From: Oceanicaulis sp. HTCC2633
Lineage (GTDB): Bacteria; Pseudomonadota; Alphaproteobacteria; Caulobacterales; Maricaulaceae
Reading direction: 5' to 3'
Assembly (NCBI RefSeq): GCF_000152745.1
Contig: NZ_CH672428.1
Span: 2,145,129-2,209,128, forward strand
DNA length: 64,000 bases
The notes under the pieces are model-generated. The model did not search any database and had not been told where the DNA came from. It saw nothing but the letters and a program-made list of their open reading frames with translations. Of this stretch, positions 52,046 through 61,175 are shown piece by piece (positions within the stretch are counted from its first letter, which is position 1; the number at the start of each line of letters is the position of its first letter). The position numbers and the translations under genes were made by a program.

Positions 52046-52459
52046 CTAGAGCCGCCGCTCCTCCGCCTTGATCGGCATGTCGTTGACACTGGATTCGCGG
52101 CGCGCCATCAGACCGTCGCGGTCAAATTCCCATTGCTCATTGCCGTGGGAGCGGAACCATTGGCCGGTCTCGGCTTCCTGCCATTCATAGAAGAAGGCGA
52201 CGGAGATGCGGTTGCCCGTGAAGGCCCAGAGCTCTTTCTTGAGCTTGTAGTCCGCTTCCCGGGACCATTTATCGCGCAGGAAGGCCTTGATGGCGTCGCG
52301 GCCCGTGAAGAACTGGTCGCGATTGCGCCATTGGGAATCTTCCGAATAGGCGAGCGCCACGCGCTCGGGGTCACGGCTGTTCCAGGCGTCTTCGGCGAAC
52401 TGGACCTTGGCGCGGGCGGTCTCGGCTGTGAACGGGGGGACAAGTTTCGGGGTCATCAT
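52046..52459 (-). CDS. DUF1348 (NTF2-like) family protein
   Basis: The 137-residue protein has the DUF1348 pattern: [33 protein letters not shown], then [20 protein letters not shown] and [12 protein letters not shown]. The fold is the NTF2-like cone with a pocket; no activity has been assigned that I know of. It heads a likely minus-strand unit with the membrane protein and the flavoprotein. The upstream 115 bases contain the hairpin that follows the isochorismatase gene. Confidence 0.9.
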   Translation of the reverse strand: MMTPKLVPPFTAETARAKVQFAEDAWNSRDPERVALAYSEDSQWRNRDQFFTGRDAIKAFLRDKWSREADYKLKKELWAFTGNRISVAFFYEWQEAETGQWFRSHGNEQWEFDRDGLMARRESSVNDMPIKAEERRL

Positions 52460-52529
52460 TTTTCTTGTGGGTCTTGAAGGGCAAGGAGGGTCCGGCGGCG
52501 ATGGGGGCAGACCGCCGGACCCTCAGGGG

Positions 52530-52568
52530 CCCGTCCCGTGTGGAGGGGCAGACAACACGGGGGACGGG
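52530..52568 (-). terminator. GC-rich hairpin after the isochorismatase-like gene
   Basis: CCCGTCCCGTGT at 52530-52541 pairs with ACACGGGGGACGGG at 52555-52568, with two bulged bases, six bases past the stop of the minus-strand gene. There is no T-run, so termination is likely but not certain. Confidence 0.5.
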
Positions 52569-52574
52569 TAGGGC

Positions 52575-53336
52575 TTAGCGGCTGTAGGCCGCGGTCATGG
52601 CGGCGACCGTCTCGTCGGTGTCGCCCACATGGTTCGCGATCATGCGGAAATTGGTCATGGCGGCGGCGTAGCCGTCATAGCCGGGGACCTGGGCGGCGGC
52701 GGTGGCGTCGGTGACCACCAGCACTTCAAAGCCCTGCTCGATGAGCTCGCGCATATGGGATTCGGTGCACAGGTTCGCCGACATGCCCGCCAGGATCACA
52801 CGGTCCACATTCTGCTTGCGCAATTGCAGGACGAGATCATTGGTCTCGGGGCCATAGACCTTGTGGGGCGAGGTGACGACGGTGTGGTCGTGCTCGATAT
52901 GCGGACGGTATTGCTCCAGCCAGTCCGCGCCGGAGCCTTCAAAGCCTTCAAGGTTCAGCGGGCCGGCGCGATCGAACATGCTGATCTGGTGCATCAGCGC
53001 TTCCAGAGCGCCCTCGAAACGCCATTCATGGTCATGCTCATAGTAATAGTGCGGCGATACGAAGACCGGCATGCCCACTTCATGGGCGGTCTCGAACAGG
53101 CGGCCGATATTCTCGACCGTGCCGTTCTCGGTGACGTTCGGGCCGACAACGCCCCAGGTGACGCCGTCCGGGCTGAGGAAGTCGTTCTGCGGGTCGGTGA
53201 CGACGAGGGCGGTGACGCCGCGCTCGATCTGCATGCCCGGATCGGGCAGTTGCGCCAGGGCCTGACCGGAGAACAGCGCCACGCCGGCGATGGCGCCCAG
53301 AAGCATGGAACGGGAGACAGTCTTGAATGCACGCAT
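52575..53336 (-). CDS. Secreted isochorismatase-family cysteine hydrolase
   Basis: From the ATG at 53336 (AAGGA upstream) the product has 253 residues with a Sec signal ending in GQALAQL. The catalytic triad of the family is visible: Asp48 in VVTDPQNDF, Lys159 in SPHKVYGPET, and Cys190 in GMSANLCTESHMREL. Family members hydrolyse isochorismate, nicotinamide or carbamoyl compounds. A signal peptide is unusual, because most members are cytoplasmic, so the substrate is probably periplasmic. It is divergent from the hybrid kinase gene at 53530. Confidence 0.86.
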   Translation of the reverse strand: MRAFKTVSRSMLLGAIAGVALFSGQALAQLPDPGMQIERGVTALVVTDPQNDFLSPDGVTWGVVGPNVTENGTVENIGRLFETAHEVGMPVFVSPHYYYEHDHEWRFEGALEALMHQISMFDRAGPLNLEGFEGSGADWLEQYRPHIEHDHTVVTSPHKVYGPETNDLVLQLRKQNVDRVILAGMSANLCTESHMRELIEQGFEVLVVTDATAAAQVPGYDGYAAAMTNFRMIANHVGDTDETVAAMTAAYSR

Positions 53337-53529
53337 GGTCGTATCCTTTGTCCTGTGAGCCAGGAGCGCCGGGGGGAGGCGGTGTCGGCTCTGGGAGTAC
53401 AGATACGCAGGGCGGCCTGCGCGCATAATTCGTTTTAGTGCCTAAGGGGAACCCCGTACCCGGATCGACAAAGACAACCTGATCTTTACCAGACTCTGCT
53501 AGAGTGAACGGGTTCATGGGGAGAGAGGC

Positions 53530-55590
53530 TTGAGCGGTCTTTTTGAAATCCTGATCGCCCTGACGAGTCTGTCAGCAGGGCTGGTGCTGTATCTGAACCT
53601 GCGTGATGCGCCTCGCTTGCGGAAGGGCAGTCGCTTCGTGGTGAGCGGTCTGCTGGTGATCGGCCTGTCCGCCCTGATCGATTCCAGCAATGGCTTTGTG
53701 CCCTATCGGCCCGGACAGCTGGAACCGGCCTATGACGCCATCGAGGCGATTTCCTATATCGGGGATGCGATCGGCCTGTTCCTGATCAGCGTCGGGTTCT
53801 TCCGCTGGTTGCCGCTCCTGCGCCGGGTCGATGGCGAGGTGCGGGCGCGCGAACGCGCCGAGACCAGTCTGAGGCAGACGCTCGAACGCTCCCGCCAGCT
53901 CAATCAGCTCAAGCGTGAACTGGCTCTGGACCATCTCAACAATGGCTGGGACTACGATCACATGACCCGGCAGGTCGTGGAGCGTCTTGTTCTGGCGCTT
54001 GACGCGGAAGAGGCCGGTTTGTGGCTGTTCAATGCGGATCAGACCGAACTGCGCGCGCAATGCGGCTGGAGCCGGACGCGCGGAGCGACCCGGGATTCGG
54101 GTCGCCTGACCGCGGAAAACGCGCCGGCCGCCTTTGATCTCGTTGTCCGCGGCGCCTTCTTGGAAGCTGCGGACGTAACAGAATGCGATCCTGCCGCGCA
54201 GGAGTTCGCCCTTGCGATTCATGGCGCGAAAGAGGGGGCGATGCTGGCGGCGCCCGTGCTGAAGGAACAAAGCATCAGCGGCGTTCTGAGTGTTCACATC
54301 GCCGACAGGCGTCATGTCTGGACGCCCGAAGAGCTGTCTCTGATCCATGCCCTGACCAATTACATCGTGGTCGCCGAGCTGGTGCTCAACGCGCGGACGC
54401 TGACCCAGGGCGCCCGCGACGCCCAGAACGCCGCCGAACGGGCGAGCGAGGCGAAGACCGAGTTCGTGGCGAATGTGAGCCATGAATTGCGCACGCCGCT
54501 CAATGGCATGCTGGGGCTGGTTCGGGCCCTGTCCGAGGCGGAGCTGGAACCGGCCCAGCGCGAGCAGGTGGAGCTGCTCAAGGGGGCGGGCGACCAGCTC
54601 TTGCGCGTGCTCAATGATCTGCTGGATCTGTCCCGTCTGGACGCGGGACGATTCCAGCTGCGTCCCGAAACCACCAATCCGGCGCGTCTTCTGAACGAAG
54701 TCTGTCTGCTGTTCCGGGCGAATGCTCAGGAAAAGGGACTCACGCTTGACGAAACGCTATCGGGCCTTCCCGAAAGCGTCGAACTGGACGCGACGCGTCT
54801 GCGCCAGTGTGTGTTCAATCTCCTCTCGAACGCCATCAAGTTCACCGAAACCGGCGGCGTCAGCATTGCGGCGGAGGCCGAGCGTCTGAATTCAACGGCC
54901 TGCACGCTTCGCATCACGGTCAGCGATAGCGGACCCGGCATGGAGCCGGACCAGCTCGACAGGCTGTTTCACCGGTATGAACAGGGCGGGGAGCGACAGG
55001 GTCAGGGCGGCTCGGGTCTTGGACTCGTGATCACGCGCGAACTCGCCCGTCGCATGGGCGGAGATGTGAGCGTTGAAAGCGAGAAGGGAAAGGGCTCGCG
55101 ATTTGTCTTGACTGTCGTGGCGCGCCTGACCCCTGCCCAGCCGCAACCCGCTGTCCGGCGTGATGCGGACGCGCCGTCCGAAGCCCGTCTCGCGGATGCG
55201 CGCATCCTTCTGGTCGATGACAACGCCATCAACAGGATGGTGGCGCGGTACATGCTGGAGCCGGAAGGGGCCCGGGTGACCGAAGCGGAATCCGGCGCCC
55301 AGGCGCTGACCCTGTTTGAAGAGCAGACCTTTGATCTGGTGCTTCTGGACGCCAGCATGCCGGTGATGTCGGGAGAGGAAACCCTCAAGCGCCTGCGCGC
55401 CTTGAATGAGGCCGGCGCCTCGGCGCCTGTCATAGCGGTGACCGCCCATGCCGGCGCGGGAGAGCGGGCGCGATTCCTGGCGATGGGCATGGACGATTAC
55501 ATCGCCAAGCCCATTGATGAATCCGACCTGCTGGACACTTGCGAGCGAACGCTCCGCAAGCATCAGCGCCTGGACGCCTCCGCCCCGTAA
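53530..55590 (+). CDS. Membrane-bound hybrid sensor kinase (GAF-HisKA-HATPase-REC)
   Basis: The TTG at 53530 follows GGGGAGAGAGG and is the only start that gives the full frame; the nearby ATG at 53517 meets a stop after five codons. The 686-residue protein has three hydrophobic segments (about 1-22, 36-53 and 73-91), a coiled coil, a GAF domain (about 143-290), HisKA with His318 in NVSHELRTPLNG, N-box Asn430/Asn434, and a receiver with Asp563-Asp564, phosphoacceptor Asp607 and Lys660. It has no visible partner regulator nearby. A hairpin and direct repeats follow before tRNA-Thr. Confidence 0.9.
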   Translation: MSGLFEILIALTSLSAGLVLYLNLRDAPRLRKGSRFVVSGLLVIGLSALIDSSNGFVPYRPGQLEPAYDAIEAISYIGDAIGLFLISVGFFRWLPLLRRVDGEVRARERAETSLRQTLERSRQLNQLKRELALDHLNNGWDYDHMTRQVVERLVLALDAEEAGLWLFNADQTELRAQCGWSRTRGATRDSGRLTAENAPAAFDLVVRGAFLEAADVTECDPAAQEFALAIHGAKEGAMLAAPVLKEQSISGVLSVHIADRRHVWTPEELSLIHALTNYIVVAELVLNARTLTQGARDAQNAAERASEAKTEFVANVSHELRTPLNGMLGLVRALSEAELEPAQREQVELLKGAGDQLLRVLNDLLDLSRLDAGRFQLRPETTNPARLLNEVCLLFRANAQEKGLTLDETLSGLPESVELDATRLRQCVFNLLSNAIKFTETGGVSIAAEAERLNSTACTLRITVSDSGPGMEPDQLDRLFHRYEQGGERQGQGGSGLGLVITRELARRMGGDVSVESEKGKGSRFVLTVVARLTPAQPQPAVRRDADAPSEARLADARILLVDDNAINRMVARYMLEPEGARVTEAESGAQALTLFEEQTFDLVLLDASMPVMSGEETLKRLRALNEAGASAPVIAVTAHAGAGERARFLAMGMDDYIAKPIDESDLLDTCERTLRKHQRLDASAP

Positions 55591-55594
55591 TTCC

Positions 55595-55634
55595 CGCCTC
55601 CGCAGCTTCAGCGAGGATCACCTGAGCGGAGGCG
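55595..55634 (+). terminator. Hairpin after the hybrid kinase gene
   Basis: CGCCTCCGC at 55595-55603 can pair with GCGGAGGCG at 55626-55634 across 22 bases, starting five bases after the stop. It overlaps the first copy of the 41-bp repeat and lacks a T-run, so it may be a repeat-associated structure and not a classical terminator. Confidence 0.45.
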
Positions 55635-55723
55635 AGGGAGACCAGGCTGCCGGACCACAAGTCCGCAAGGCCAAGGGCCGCCCGCAGCTTCTGCGAGGAT
55701 CGACCGAGCGGAGGCGAGGGAGA
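55601..55723. repeat. 41-bp direct repeat pair (55601-55641 and 55683-55723)
   Basis: Two 41-base copies, 82 bases apart, differ at four positions. Both begin CGCAGCTTC and end GAGCGGAGGCGAGGGAGA. They lie in the 151-base gap between the kinase stop and the tRNA-Thr gene. They may be members of a genome-wide REP-like family, which this window cannot show. Confidence 0.7.
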
Positions 55724-55741
55724 ATAGGAAAAGAGAAGAAA

Positions 55742-55817
<76 letters not shown>

Positions 55818-55907
55818 GCTCGGAGCAGGCGAAAGCCTGCCTCGGAGGGCGCGGAAACTAGCCTTGAACGGCGATGGGGGCAAGCCGGTTTTGCCAGCTT
55901 GTCTGCG

Positions 55908-56585
55908 TCAGGGCCGCACTTTTCCGAAGCTCTTGATTTTCTCCACGATCGGCGCGGCCAGCGCGTCAAAGAAACTGCTCAGATGGTCCGCCGGGCGCGC
56001 CGCCGCCGCATCATTGCGGATCAGGATGTCGGCGTATTCCTTGTTGGGCGAGGTCCATTCATGGTGCATGGGCCGCACGGTGCGCAGATACTGGTGCACC
56101 ACCGAATGCGAGGTCCGGCCCCGCTCGTTCACATCGCGCAGCAGGCGGCGGGCCAGGCGGATATCGTCGGGCGCGGAGACATAGACCTTCAGATCCAGGC
56201 AATCGCGCACCTGTTCATCGCAGAACAGATGGATGCCTTCCACGATGATCACATCGGCCGGCGCGATGTTGCGCGTATCGCTGCGGCGGCGATGGATGGT
56301 GAAATCGTAGATCGGGCCCTTGATGGTCTTGCCGGCCTTCAGCGCGGCGAGGTGCTTGGCCAGAAGACCATGATCGCGCGCCTGGGGATGGTCGAAATTG
56401 AAGTCGGACGGATCAAAGTCGGGCTTCGAGCCATGGTCCGCATAGTAATCGTCTTCGGACAGGACAAGCGCGCTCAGGGGCGCGGCGGCGCGCGCCGCCG
56501 ACCGGGCGATCTCGGTCTTGCCGGAGGCGGAGCCGCCGGTGACGCCGATGATGAGACGGGGGCGAGCTGGATCAGATGCGGTCAT
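55908..56585 (-). CDS. udk: Uridine kinase-like P-loop kinase
   Basis: The 225-residue protein has the P-loop GVTGGSASGKTE at about 14-25, the Asp-rich SEDDYYADHG, the substrate motif IYDFTIHRRRSDT, and VIIVEGIHLFCDE as in uridine kinases. It phosphorylates uridine (and often cytidine) for pyrimidine salvage. A relation to phosphoribulokinase exists in fold, but the YDF-x-x-H-R motif supports Udk. It lies after the haem cluster on the minus strand, 15 bases past hemY, so it may be co-transcribed at its end. Confidence 0.9.
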   Translation of the reverse strand: MTASDPARPRLIIGVTGGSASGKTEIARSAARAAAPLSALVLSEDDYYADHGSKPDFDPSDFNFDHPQARDHGLLAKHLAALKAGKTIKGPIYDFTIHRRRSDTRNIAPADVIIVEGIHLFCDEQVRDCLDLKVYVSAPDDIRLARRLLRDVNERGRTSHSVVHQYLRTVRPMHHEWTSPNKEYADILIRNDAAAARPADHLSSFFDALAAPIVEKIKSFGKVRP

Positions 56586-56600
56586 GGGGCGCGAACAGGT

Positions 56601-58064
56601 CTAGGTGTCGGGATCGGAAGCGCCCGGATCATCCGGCGCCGGCACGGGTACATAAAAGTTCGGGCCCTGTTTGTCGCCTGCTTCACTGCGCTTGGCGGAA
56701 CGCTCTGCAGTGGGGCGCGCATCGATCAGCACGGTTTCGGGCGCGGCGGCGGCGGCGACTTCGTAACGCTCATGGCGCGGATGGATCAGCACGCCATCCC
56801 GGCCCCAGCTCTCCACCATGCGCTTCCAGTCCGCGTCAGTGTAGTTGAAGGCCTGGCCGCCCTCATCAATATCGGACCAGTCCGCCTCGGCAGGGGCGTG
56901 AGAGGCGCGCGCCATCCAGCGCTGGGCGTCTTCGGGGTTCTCTTCAAGACGCGCGAGACGCGCTGCCAGCGCGCAGGCGCGGGCGGAGACCGGGCTGGTT
57001 TCAAGAACCGGTTTCAGGGCGGAGTGCGCGGCCTCGCGATTGCCCTGGTCGAGCGCGGTTTCCACCAGCAGGAGCCGGCTTTCGCGATGATCGGGGTTGA
57101 GCGCTGCCAGACCGCGCAGGCGCTCGGCGCGCTTGGCCTTGGTGTCCGAGCGGCGCAGATTGGCGAAAGCGCGGGCCAGCGCCGGGTGTGGCGCGTGCTT
57201 CCAGGCGTCTTCGAGAATGTCCACCGCCCGGCGATGGCGGCGCTGTTCGGCCAGCAAGCGCCCGGCCAGCTCAGCCGCGGGCGCAAAGCCGGGTGAAGAC
57301 GTCGCCGCACGATCGGCGAGCCTCGCAGCGGTTTCCGGATCGGCGCTTTCCAGTCGACGGGCTTCCGCGGTCAGGAGCACGGCGCGCATGCGAGCCGCGA
57401 CCAGACGGTCCACATGCCCACGGCGTTCGCCCTCGGTCAGGGTGGCTTCCGCCTTCGCCCACAGGGCGACGTTCACTTGCGCCTCAAAGAGCGCGTCAAA
57501 CGCCCAGCGCGCGCGACCGGCCTGTTCAAAGGCGTCGGCGGCATGGGTCAGCAAGCCCTGGGAATCCGAACGCGACTGGGCGATGCCGACAAGCCCGCGC
57601 TGGGCGACCAGCCGGGTCTTGGCGTCCGCCAGCATGGCTTCGTAATGGATCTGCGCGCTTTCGAGATCGCCGGCGGCTTCTGCGGCTCGCGCCGCCAGAA
57701 GGCGGGACAGGGCGGGACGGTCGAGCAGCGCTTCAGCACGCGCGGCCTGCCGGACGGCAAGATCGCCTTGCCCGGCGGCGGAGGCGATCAGCGCACGTTC
57801 GAGCGCGTCGAAGCCTTGATCGCGGCGGCGGCGCAGGGAAAAGCGTTTCCAGGCTTCGGGCGCGGACCACAGCTTGGCGATCACCCACCAGGCGACCACC
57901 AGCACGAAGGCCGCGAGGATCAGCGCGCCCATGGCCAGCGCGAAGGGGGCCTGCGTGGTCTGTCCCAGGAACTCGACGGTCACAAGGCCGGGATTGAGGG
58001 TCAGGAAGACCGCCAGCATGGCGGTGAGGACGCAGGCGATGACGGTGAGGGTGAGGCGGATCAT
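56601..58064 (-). CDS. hemY: HemY-like inner-membrane TPR protein
   Basis: The 487-residue protein begins with two membrane helices (about 5-26 and 42-66), the HemY N-terminal domain, followed by helical TPR-like repeats (ALLDRPALSRLLAARAAEAA and later LRGLAALNPDHRESRLLLVE). It ends in an alphaproteobacterial tail with PNFYVPVPAPDDPG. Proteobacterial HemY is not the protoporphyrinogen oxidase of Bacillus; it is encoded with hemC-hemD-hemX, and its biochemical role is unclear. It follows the HemX-like gene by three bases. Confidence 0.9.
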   Translation of the reverse strand: MIRLTLTVIACVLTAMLAVFLTLNPGLVTVEFLGQTTQAPFALAMGALILAAFVLVVAWWVIAKLWSAPEAWKRFSLRRRRDQGFDALERALIASAAGQGDLAVRQAARAEALLDRPALSRLLAARAAEAAGDLESAQIHYEAMLADAKTRLVAQRGLVGIAQSRSDSQGLLTHAADAFEQAGRARWAFDALFEAQVNVALWAKAEATLTEGERRGHVDRLVAARMRAVLLTAEARRLESADPETAARLADRAATSSPGFAPAAELAGRLLAEQRRHRRAVDILEDAWKHAPHPALARAFANLRRSDTKAKRAERLRGLAALNPDHRESRLLLVETALDQGNREAAHSALKPVLETSPVSARACALAARLARLEENPEDAQRWMARASHAPAEADWSDIDEGGQAFNYTDADWKRMVESWGRDGVLIHPRHERYEVAAAAAPETVLIDARPTAERSAKRSEAGDKQGPNFYVPVPAPDDPGASDPDT

Positions 58065-58067
58065 GGT

Positions 58068-59327
58068 CTAGCGCTCCCCATTGACGTCGGCCTGACGGGC
58101 CAGCGTGTCGCGCATGTCTTCCAGCGTGGCGTCGAGCGCCTCGCGCTTGCGCGCCTCGATCAGCCAGGGTTCAAGCGCCGCGCTCGCCTCTGCATCCAGA
58201 CCTTCCGCCAGGGCGATCGCCTCGTTCAGCGCGCCCTGTTCGATGAGGCCGAGTATCTGATCGGCGACCCCCTGATCATCTCCGGTGCGGCGCACTTCGA
58301 TCACCCCCCACAGGCGCTGGGTCTGGCCCAGCGCTTCACGCACGCTTTGCGCGGGGAAGCTGTCAGCGAGATCATCAAGCGTCGGCGCGCCGGTGCGGGC
58401 GGGGGCGGTCAGAGCATCCAGCTGTCGGCGATTGGGCCAGACCTGGCTCAGCATGGCGTATTCCATGGCGAAAGGCTGGGAGTGCGCGGCGGCTTGCGCC
58501 AGATCTGAGAAGGCGAGCGCCTGCCGGGCGAGGCTTGCAGACGCGGTCGGCGACGCCGCGCTCACGCCTGAGGCGTCAAGGCTGGAGACCGTGGCTTCGA
58601 GCGCATTCATGCGCGCGGCCAGCGTTTCAAGATTACCGGCGCCTGACTGCAGGGCGCGCACATCGGACTGCAGACCAGACACATCGCGACGCAGCGAGGC
58701 CAGGGCGTCGGACGGCAGGTTGGCGCCGGTCTCGCCCGAGGTCGGCGCGGACTGATTGCGCATCTGCTGCAGCGCCGATTGCGCGGTCTCGGCGGTCGCC
58801 AGCGCGGTCTCGGCGTCGCTGGCCACGGTCTCGAGGCGCTGTTCAAGGGTGGCGAGCCGGGGGGTGAGGGCGGAGATGTCTGCAGAGCCGCCCGATGTCT
58901 CGAGCGCCTGAAGGTCGGCGCGCAGATCGGCCACATCCCGGATCAGCTGCTCGAAGGCGTCCGTCCGCAGCGGGGCGCCCGCGCTTTCTTCCTCGACGAC
59001 CGCAAGGCGGGCCTGGAGCGTATCGAGCTGATCGGTCGTGGCGCTCTGGTTTTCCAGCGCCTCGATTCGGCTGACAAGCGCGGTGTCAGGCAGCGCCTCG
59101 CCCATGGGGGCATAGCGTCCGATCAGCCAGCCTGCGCCGCCGCCCACGCCCGCCGCCAGCACCGTCAGGCCGATGAAGGCGAGCACCGGGGCGCCGCCTT
59201 TGCCATCCTTCTTGGGCTTGGGCTTCTTAGATCTGGATTTGGAGCCCGCGCCGCTGCTGTCCGGCGCGGGTTCGAACTCGGCGTCCACGGGTTCGGCGGC
59301 GTCAGGGCGGGGGGTGTCGGCGCTCAT
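58068..59327 (-). CDS. HemX/mitofilin-like membrane protein with coiled coil
   Basis: From the ATG at 59327 (GAGGA five bases upstream) the protein has 419 residues: a disordered, Lys-rich N-terminus (SRSKKPKPKKDGKGG), one membrane helix (about 47-70), a long periplasmic-type coiled-coil region (RIEALENQSATTDQLDTLQA and more), and a helical C-terminus. This is the COG4223/HemX-type protein found between hemD and hemY, related in layout to mitochondrial mitofilin. A structural or scaffold role is an inference. Upstream codons to 59399 are non-conserved and overlap hemD. Confidence 0.86.
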   Translation of the reverse strand: MSADTPRPDAAEPVDAEFEPAPDSSGAGSKSRSKKPKPKKDGKGGAPVLAFIGLTVLAAGVGGGAGWLIGRYAPMGEALPDTALVSRIEALENQSATTDQLDTLQARLAVVEEESAGAPLRTDAFEQLIRDVADLRADLQALETSGGSADISALTPRLATLEQRLETVASDAETALATAETAQSALQQMRNQSAPTSGETGANLPSDALASLRRDVSGLQSDVRALQSGAGNLETLAARMNALEATVSSLDASGVSAASPTASASLARQALAFSDLAQAAAHSQPFAMEYAMLSQVWPNRRQLDALTAPARTGAPTLDDLADSFPAQSVREALGQTQRLWGVIEVRRTGDDQGVADQILGLIEQGALNEAIALAEGLDAEASAALEPWLIEARKREALDATLEDMRDTLARQADVNGER

Positions 59328-59395
59328 ACTGTCCTCGGGGCGCAGGGCCAATGCATCAAGTTCGAGTCTAGGCTGCGTTGCAGCGCAGCGCCACC

Positions 59396-60121
59396 TCAAG
59401 CACGGGCTGAGGGGCGGTTTTCCAGTGCGTCAAACAGCGCGTCTTCATCGGGGCGTCTGGCGATCTTCAGCCTGGCAACGCCCAGAGACTTCAAAGGTTC
59501 GGCGGCTGCGGTCGAGATCGCGACGATCCGCGCCGCAAGCAGGGCTTCAACCTGATCGGCGGCGTTTGCGAGGTCGTTGAACCGTTCCGCGCCCTTGGCG
59601 GAATGGATCAGAACCGTCGCGCCGGCTGCGAGGCTCGCCCAGACCGCTCCGGGCAAGGCGGAAACCGGCTCGGCGGCGTAGAGGATTTCGGAGCGGGCGC
59701 GAATGCCTCTGGCGTTCAGCTCCGCGCTCAGATCGCCGGTCTGGTCGACGCCGCGCACATGCAGCACCTCGCCCTCGGGCGCGCGTTCCCGGATCATCGC
59801 CAGAAGATCACGGGCGTCGCCGCTGGCGCTGTTGACCTTCTCAAAGCCCGCCTCTCTCAAGCGCGAGGCCGTCACATCGCCCACGGCGATGACGGGCAGG
59901 CGGCGTTCAGACGTGGCGGTCGCCAGACAGCTTGCGCCGAAGGGGCTTGTGACGGCGATCAGGCTGACGCCCTTGAGATTGAGCGCCACCTCATGCGCCT
60001 TCAGCACCGCCGTTGCGGCGTTGATGGCGTCAAAGCCCCGCTCTGCCAGCGCCGCACAACTGCGCGTCGCGCCGGGTTCGGCGCGGGTCACGAGCACGCG
60101 AGAGCGGTCGGAGGCGGACAT
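59396..60121 (-). CDS. hemD: Uroporphyrinogen-III synthase
   Basis: The 241-residue protein has the HemD two-lobe pattern: VLVTRAEPGATRSCAALAER at the start, AVTSPFGASCLAT, VIAVGDVTASRLREAGF and a late SAKGAERFNDL segment. HemD sequences are poorly conserved, so the assignment rests on pattern and position: it begins three bases after hemC. It cyclises hydroxymethylbilane with inversion of ring D to make uroporphyrinogen III. Confidence 0.92.
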   Translation of the reverse strand: MSASDRSRVLVTRAEPGATRSCAALAERGFDAINAATAVLKAHEVALNLKGVSLIAVTSPFGASCLATATSERRLPVIAVGDVTASRLREAGFEKVNSASGDARDLLAMIRERAPEGEVLHVRGVDQTGDLSAELNARGIRARSEILYAAEPVSALPGAVWASLAAGATVLIHSAKGAERFNDLANAADQVEALLAARIVAISTAAAEPLKSLGVARLKIARRPDEDALFDALENRPSARA

Positions 60122-60124
60122 GAA

Positions 60125-61087
60125 TCACCCGGTTTCAGCCACGATGCGCGCCAGCGTATCACCGCCCGCCCGTTTCACTTCAAGCCCGAGTTCATAGCCC
60201 AGAAGGCGCGCGGCGTCGGGATCGAGTTCGGGCAATTGCGCGCGGGTTTCATTGGCCCAGCGTTTTGAGCCGTCCGGCATCAGGGCCTCGCCGCGCAGAT
60301 GGATCTCCGCGCCCTCAAGCGTGGCGTGCGCCGCAATGGGCGTGCGGCAGGAGCCGTCCAGCGCCTGCAGGAAGCCCCGCTCGGCGGCGATGGCGATGCG
60401 GGTCGGCAGGTGATTGAGCGGTTCGAGCGCCTTGCGCGCCTCGACGTCATCAGAGCGGATCTCGATCCCCACCGCGCCTTGCGCCGGGGCGGGGATGACG
60501 GCGGTCAGCTCCAGCGGCGGCAGTTCGGCCTGCTCACGGCCCAGACGGCGCAGACCGGCGCGCGCGAGGAAGGTCGCGTCCACCTCGCCGGAATTGAGCT
60601 TCTCAAGGCGCGTATCCACATTGCCGCGCAGGAGCACGATGTTGAGATCGGGCCGCAACGCCAGCGCCTGGGACTGACGGCGGATGGAGGCGGTGCCCAG
60701 CGTCGCGCCCTGGGGCAGATCCTCGATCCGGCTGATGCCGTCGCGGGTCAAAAGGGTGTCGCGCGGGTCTTCGCGTTCGAGCACGCAGGCGATTTCCAGC
60801 CCGTCAGGCAGGGTTGTCGGCACGTCCTTCATGGAGTGCACGGCGAAGCGGGCGTCGCCATCGAGCAGTGCGCGTTCAAGCTCCTTGGTGAACAGGCCCT
60901 TGCCGCCCGCCAGCAAGAGCGCGCGGTCGGTGATGCGGTCGCCCGTGGTGGTCATGCCAAGGATCGGGAAGCTCTCTTCGGGGTCCTTCTCGCCATGGGC
61001 TTTCGCGAGACGCGCCTGCACATCCAGCGTCTGCGCCATGGCCAGCGGCGAGGTGCGGGTCGCAATCGGCATATTGAACAGGTTCAC
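60125..61087 (-). CDS. hemC: Hydroxymethylbilane synthase (porphobilinogen deaminase)
   Basis: The 320-residue protein has ATRTSPLAMAQ, the catalytic Asp88 in AVHSMKDVPT, GTASIRRQSQ, LRGNVDTRL, and the cofactor-binding Cys247 in LDGSCRTPIAA. It joins four porphobilinogens onto the dipyrromethane cofactor. The start may be Met1 or Met6. It heads the minus-strand haem cluster and is divergent from tsaD across 88 bases, the conserved order in alphaproteobacteria. Confidence 0.96.
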   Translation of the reverse strand: MNLFNMPIATRTSPLAMAQTLDVQARLAKAHGEKDPEESFPILGMTTTGDRITDRALLLAGGKGLFTKELERALLDGDARFAVHSMKDVPTTLPDGLEIACVLEREDPRDTLLTRDGISRIEDLPQGATLGTASIRRQSQALALRPDLNIVLLRGNVDTRLEKLNSGEVDATFLARAGLRRLGREQAELPPLELTAVIPAPAQGAVGIEIRSDDVEARKALEPLNHLPTRIAIAAERGFLQALDGSCRTPIAAHATLEGAEIHLRGEALMPDGSKRWANETRAQLPELDPDAARLLGYELGLEVKRAGGDTLARIVAETG

Positions 61088-61175
61088 GACAGAGGCACTC
61101 CTTCACGCGCTTCCAAGGTCCCGCCAGCAGAGGCTGATGATTGCGCCGAAACGCCAGCGAGGGTACTGCAAGGTC

